Source of the DNA: Campylobacter porcelli
GTDB taxonomy: Bacteria; Campylobacterota; Campylobacteria; Campylobacterales; Campylobacteraceae
Reading direction: 5' to 3'
DNA: 64,000 nucleotides
Assembly (NCBI RefSeq): GCF_002139855.1
Contig: NZ_CP018789.1
Span: 1,116,001-1,180,000 of the forward strand
Shown here piece after piece: positions 60,478 through 64,000 of this stretch. Under the pieces are notes generated by a model. It was not told the DNA's origin, did no database searches, and saw nothing but the letters and a program-made list of their open reading frames with translations. The first letter of the stretch is position 1. Every line of letters begins with the position of its first letter. The translations under genes were made by a program, and so were the position numbers.

Positions 60478-61629
60478 TTACTCCTTCTCTTTTGTTGCAG
60501 TAGCGATAAGTGCATGAGCCGCTACAGCTACACCTGTGATGGCTAATACACCTATACCGATCTTATCGCTTATAGCGTCCGCTCCAAGCCCATCAAATAC
60601 GGTATTATACAATCTATCGCCTAGTGGCACCTCAAATGGCCCCATCTGATCCCAAAAATCCGGCTCAGAGCAGCCAATACATCCATGTCCAGCTTGAATA
60701 GGCCAGCTAGTATGTTGATTAAATCTCTCTCTAGAGCAGTTATTAAATGTATATGGCCCTTTACAGCCAACTTTATATAAGCAATAGCCCTTTTTAGCAC
60801 CTTCATCGCCAAATTCTTGCACGAACTCACCAGCGTCAAAACGACCGCGTCTTTCGCAAAGATCGTGAATTCTAAGCCCATAAGCCCACTTTGGTCTATT
60901 ATAAACATCAAGAGCTGGAAGTGTGCCAAATAGTAAGAAATTTAAAACATTTCCAACGATATTTTTCTCACTTGGAGGACAGCCTGGGACATTTATTACT
61001 GGTTTATTGGTAATTTTGTGAAGTGGCTGAGCGTTTGTAGGATTTGGTGCTGCAGCTTGAATACCGCCAAAGCTAGAGCAAGTCCCTATGGCAAAGATAG
61101 CAAGAGCATTATCACTAGCATGAATGGCGTGTTCTCTACCTGTTGTGCCCTTTGGTCCTACTGTTAGATAAAATGCACTATCGCCATCTGGAATTCCACC
61201 TTCTACCATTAAAACATATTTGCCTTTATATTTTTCTATGGCTTGTTCTAAATTCTCTTCAGCTTGCCAGCCAGAAGCGGCCATAACTGTCTCGTGATAT
61301 TCTAAGCTAATATAATCAAATATCAAGCTATCAATTGTAGGCGTATCGCTCCTTAAAAGACTTTCGCTACAGCCAGTACATTCAGCCATATGTAGCCAAA
61401 TCACAGGCAATCTATCGCTAAGCTCAGCAGCTTGAGCCACCATAGGTGCAAAACTAGCTGGCAAAGCCATAAGAGCCGTCATCGCTCCAGCCCACTTCAT
61501 AAAGTCACGGCGAGTAAATCCATGCTCATTTAAAACCTCCATAATAGAGCTATTTGACTTCATTTTTGGAAGCTTGGCTAACTCTGATAGTCTATTTTGT
61601 ATGGTGGTTACATTGTGATTATCTACCAT
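60478..61629 (-). CDS. hydA: Ni/Fe-hydrogenase small subunit HydA
   Basis: A 383-residue iron-sulfur subunit with a long twin-arginine signal peptide (TRRDFMKWAGAMTALMALPA, residues 34-53). The proximal cluster ligands start at LHMAECTGCSES. Further cysteines follow in GTCSSFGGIQAA, VPGCPPSE, CLYKVGCKGPYTFNNC and GCIGCSEPDFWD. A C-terminal hydrophobic helix (about 355-378) anchors it to the membrane near HydC. AAGGAG precedes the ATG. It is the first gene of the hyd-hyp run. Confidence 0.97.
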   Translation of the reverse strand: MVDNHNVTTIQNRLSELAKLPKMKSNSSIMEVLNEHGFTRRDFMKWAGAMTALMALPASFAPMVAQAAELSDRLPVIWLHMAECTGCSESLLRSDTPTIDSLIFDYISLEYHETVMAASGWQAEENLEQAIEKYKGKYVLMVEGGIPDGDSAFYLTVGPKGTTGREHAIHASDNALAIFAIGTCSSFGGIQAAAPNPTNAQPLHKITNKPVINVPGCPPSEKNIVGNVLNFLLFGTLPALDVYNRPKWAYGLRIHDLCERRGRFDAGEFVQEFGDEGAKKGYCLYKVGCKGPYTFNNCSRERFNQHTSWPIQAGHGCIGCSEPDFWDQMGPFEVPLGDRLYNTVFDGLGADAISDKIGIGVLAITGVAVAAHALIATATKEKE

Positions 61630-61750
61630 AATTTCTCCTTAATTGAGATTAAATTTATCTTAAAATAAATTCTTTACCCGTTATTTTACTATCATTTAAC
61701 TTGATAAAATTGATAAATAAAAATTAAATTTATATTTTAAAGATATTTTA

Positions 61751-61756
61751 ATTATA
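61751..61756 (-). promoter_or_regulatory. Predicted -10 box of the hyd-hyp operon
   Basis: TAGCTTATAAT on the minus strand, 122 bases before the hydA ATG, in a 263-base AT-rich gap (61630-61892) that otherwise holds no gene. The long leader and AT background make this tentative. Confidence 0.3.
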
Positions 61757-61892
61757 AGCTACTATAAACCGATATTATGTTATATTTGTTTTATTAAATT
61801 TAAATTATTAGAATAAATTTTAAAAATAAAAGATTAATAATACTTATTTTATCTTAGTTAAATTTAAGCAAAAAAATTAATTTATTTAAAAA

Positions 61893-62210
61893 TTACAAAC
61901 CGCTAAAATTAGCAATATAAATATATAAAATCGTAGGCACAGCTATGCTTATTAGGCTATTTTTTCTCCAAATTTGTAAAGTAATAGCCAAAAATAGACA
62001 AGCCACCGCACACGCACCAAGCCAAATATTATCAAATTTCATACTAGCGATTGCATAAATCGTCAAAATAATCATAATCACTAAAGTGCTTCTACGCTCT
62101 AAATATTTAAGCACCTCCCCATTACTTCGTTTTTTAAACAAAAAATAAGGCAAAAATCTACAAAGTAAGGTTGCTACACAACCAGCTAAAATATATGGCA
62201 AATACTCCAT
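61893..62210 (-). CDS. azlD: AzlD family branched-chain amino acid exporter small subunit
   Basis: A 105-residue protein with about four hydrophobic helices and the AzlD opening YILAGCVATLLCRFLPYFLF. It pairs with AzlC to form the exporter. Its ATG overlaps the azlC stop by one base. Exported substrate is inferred from the family. Confidence 0.88.
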   Translation of the reverse strand: MEYLPYILAGCVATLLCRFLPYFLFKKRSNGEVLKYLERRSTLVIMIILTIYAIASMKFDNIWLGACAVACLFLAITLQIWRKNSLISIAVPTILYIYIANFSGL

Positions 62211-62875
62211 TAAAACAGCCTTTTAAAAATTATCAAAATAAGCATAACCAAAATAAGTGAGCAAAATAGATAGTAGTGCAAAGGAAATAAAAATAGCCCC
62301 AAAATCCCCACGCCAAATCCAAGCATAGCCACACGATTATTTTTATCTCGTTTAAAAACCTCATATGAAAGCACACCAAACAAAGCAGCCAAGCTAAACT
62401 CAATCCCCTTATAATTTAAATTTAAATTTGAGCCCAAAATACTACCTAAGATTACGCTAAATACCCAGTAAATTTGGTTTAAAAAAGCGGTAAAATTAAA
62501 TATCAAATCCCTATTTGTGTCATCAATATCATTGCGTGATTTAATCAAAGCATAAGTCTCATCGCTTAAAGCATAGATAAAATAATATCTAAATTTAAGC
62601 TTTTTAATCTCCTCTAAAAGTCCTAAAGTGTAGAAAAAATGTCTAAAATTTAGCAAAAATGAGATAAAAAATACTCCCCACAAATTCGCTCCACTTACGA
62701 TAAAAGCAACAAACAAAAACTCCACACTACCAGCATAAACCATCACGCTTGTAATGCCCATTATCCAGCTTGGCATACCCATACTAGCACCATATAGCCC
62801 AAAGGCAAAGCCAAGTGATGCGTAACCCATCATAACAGCAATTGTGGATTGAAATATTTTAAATTTAAGATTCAT
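62210..62875 (-). CDS. azlC: AzlC family branched-chain amino acid exporter large subunit
   Basis: A 221-residue inner-membrane protein with multiple helices. AzlC marks: MGYASLGFAFGLYGASMG, SVMVYAGSVEFLFVAFI, and the LLNFRHFFYTLGL segment. No ribosome-binding site is seen before ATG 62875, and a 9-bp hairpin ends only 8 bases upstream, so expression may be weak or conditional, or depend on read-through from fumC. Confidence 0.88.
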   Translation of the reverse strand: MNLKFKIFQSTIAVMMGYASLGFAFGLYGASMGMPSWIMGITSVMVYAGSVEFLFVAFIVSGANLWGVFFISFLLNFRHFFYTLGLLEEIKKLKFRYYFIYALSDETYALIKSRNDIDDTNRDLIFNFTAFLNQIYWVFSVILGSILGSNLNLNYKGIEFSLAALFGVLSYEVFKRDKNNRVAMLGFGVGILGLFLFPLHYYLFCSLILVMLILIIFKRLF

Positions 62876-62883
62876 AAGTCAAA

Positions 62884-62907
62884 CGCACTGCCAAAATAGG
62901 CAATGCG
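62884..62907 (-). terminator. Hairpin between fumC and azlC
   Basis: CGCACTGCC (62884-62892), 6-nt loop, GGCAATGCG (62899-62907): a 9-bp stem with one G-U pair, followed on the minus strand by TTTGACTT and then the azlC ATG. It probably terminates or attenuates the fumC transcript. Confidence 0.6.
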
Positions 62908-62918
62908 ATTTTAAAAAT

Positions 62919-64000
62919 TTACTTTTTAGGAGCGGTCATATCTTCAGGTTTTACCCACTCATCAAACTGAGCCGCTGTCAAAAGACCTAAATTTATAGCT
63001 TCTTCTTTTAAGGTTGTGCCATTTTTATGAGCTGTTTTTGCTATTTTTGCTGCATTTTCATATCCAATATGTGGATTTAAAGCAGTTACAAGCATAAGGC
63101 TTTCGTGAAGAAGTTTATCGATTTTAGCTTCATTTGCAGTAATTCCCACCGCGCAATGGTCATTAAAGCTAATCATAGAATCGCTTAATAATCTAATGCT
63201 CTCTAAAATATTGTGAGCTATAACTGGCTTAAATACATTTAGCTCAAAATTTCCTTGAGATGCCCCCATAGCCACACTTACATGGTTGCCTGCTACTTGG
63301 ACAGCTACCATTGTTACGGCTTCGCATTGAGTAGGATTTACCTTACCTGGCATAATAGAGCTTCCTGGTTCATTTTCAGGGATATTTATCTCGCCAATAC
63401 CACATCTTGGACCGCTTGCTAACCATCTTATATCATTTGCTATTTTCATTAAATTTGATCCAAGACCATTTAAAGCACCGCTTAAGAAAACTTCAGCGTC
63501 ATGGCTTGTTAATCCGTGGAATTTATTTGGATGAGATTTAAATTTAAACTCAGTTTTAGTTATCTCATTTAAGACCTCACTAACCATAGGGCTAAAATCA
63601 GGATGGCTATTTAATCCAGTTCCCACAGCTGTCCCACCGATAGCAAGCTCTTCTAAAAATGGAATTGTAGCTAGAATTTGATTTTTACTAGCTTTTAGCA
63701 TATGGGCATATCCACTAAACTCTTGACCTAAGGTTAAAGGTGTAGCATCTTGTAAGTGAGTGCGACCGATTTTTACGATATTTGCAAACTCTTTGCTCTT
63801 TGCTTCAAGCGTAGATAAAAGCTTATCAATAGCTGGAAGTAGCTGCTTAGCAATCTCTAAGACAAAAGCAATTCTCATAGCAGTTGGATAGGTATCATTT
63901 GAGCTTTGACCCTTATTTACATCATCATTTGGATGGATTAGCTTTTTACTTCTAAAATCCTCGCCCAAAATCTCAGTAGCTCGGTTAGCTATAACCTCAT
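62919..64000 (-). CDS. fumC: Class II fumarate hydratase FumC, 5' end outside window
   Basis: About 360 C-terminal residues of a class II fumarase converting malate and fumarate. The signature [16 protein letters not shown] is intact, with the substrate regions [17 protein letters not shown] and [20 protein letters not shown] and the [21 protein letters not shown]-site region; Thr-Gln-Cys in the signature favours fumarase over aspartase. The frame is open to the right edge, so the start lies beyond 64000. FumC can feed fumarate to FrdCAB in the same window. Confidence 0.94.
   Translation of the reverse strand, partial: EVIANRATEILGEDFRSKKLIHPNDDVNKGQSSNDTYPTAMRIAFVLEIAKQLLPAIDKLLSTLEAKSKEFANIVKIGRTHLQDATPLTLGQEFSGYAHMLKASKNQILATIPFLEELAIGGTAVGTGLNSHPDFSPMVSEVLNEITKTEFKFKSHPNKFHGLTSHDAEVFLSGALNGLGSNLMKIANDIRWLASGPRCGIGEINIPENEPGSSIMPGKVNPTQCEAVTMVAVQVAGNHVSVAMGASQGNFELNVFKPVIAHNILESIRLLSDSMISFNDHCAVGITANEAKIDKLLHESLMLVTALNPHIGYENAAKIAKTAHKNGTTLKEEAINLGLLTAAQFDEWVKPEDMTAPKK

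Overview
The window is a low-GC chromosomal segment of a Campylobacter species. It does not look like C. jejuni itself, and a C. fetus/hyointestinalis-like lineage is my inference. The case rests on gene order: nadK-recN-cbrR-tatD-mltD-rlpA and kdsC-lptC-lptA-engB-(membrane gene)-mrdA, aspS-adk-ppa, and ileS-(36-aa membrane protein)-gatA-guaB-metX-xseB-nitrilase-like-murC all match orders I know from C. jejuni. A di-haem type FrdCAB and an epsilon-type HydABCDE hydrogenase agree with this.

Layout. (1) 1-796: 3' part of an ammonium channel gene. (2) 1021-8502: a type I restriction-modification locus in which hsdM (catalytic core deleted, stop codon), hsdS (frameshifted, half length) and hsdR (one amber codon) are all broken. 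Between hsdS and hsdR sit a decayed toxin-antitoxin pair and an intact, tightly packed four-gene cassette: PD-(D/E)XK sce7726-like protein, two-TM coiled-coil protein, ImmA/IrrE metallopeptidase, beta-family protein. This cassette is my best candidate for an undescribed defence system. (3) 8593-21975, minus strand: tRNA(CAU), putP, then a long run of envelope genes (mrdA, lptA, lptC, kdsC, rlpA, mltD) with engB, hisB, tatD, cbrR, recN and nadK. (4) 22135-25493, plus strand: aspS, adk, ppa, ybeY. (5) 25510-31272: a TonB-dependent receptor behind a Fur-like site, and the frdCAB fumarate reductase operon. (6) 31396-36069: a broken small secreted-peptide gene and an intact type III res/mod pair whose mod gene carries a 9-G tract in its coding strand, a classic phase-variation switch. 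(7) 36157-46538, minus strand: Old Yellow Enzyme-type reductase, murC, nitrilase-like protein, xseB, metX, guaB, gatA, a 36-aa membrane protein and ileS. (8) 46731-50428, plus strand: rpsO, tatB, tatC, queA and a degenerate sensor/receiver protein ending at an 8-C tract. (9) 50375-61629, minus strand: hydABCDE-hypFBCDEA, a complete NiFe uptake hydrogenase and maturation set. (10) 61893-64000, minus strand: azlD, azlC and a truncated fumC.

How the genes work together. Hydrogenase HydABC feeds electrons from H2 into the quinone pool and FrdCAB passes them to fumarate; FumC supplies fumarate from malate. TatBC, encoded in the same window, would export the folded HydA/HydB heterodimer, because HydA carries a twin-arginine signal. 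AspS with GatA fits the indirect (transamidation) route to Asn-tRNA and Gln-tRNA usual in this phylum. The restriction content suggests turnover: the type I system is dead, while the type III system is intact and currently in the ON reading frame.

All calls are from reading the sequence and remembered family features; no database search was possible.
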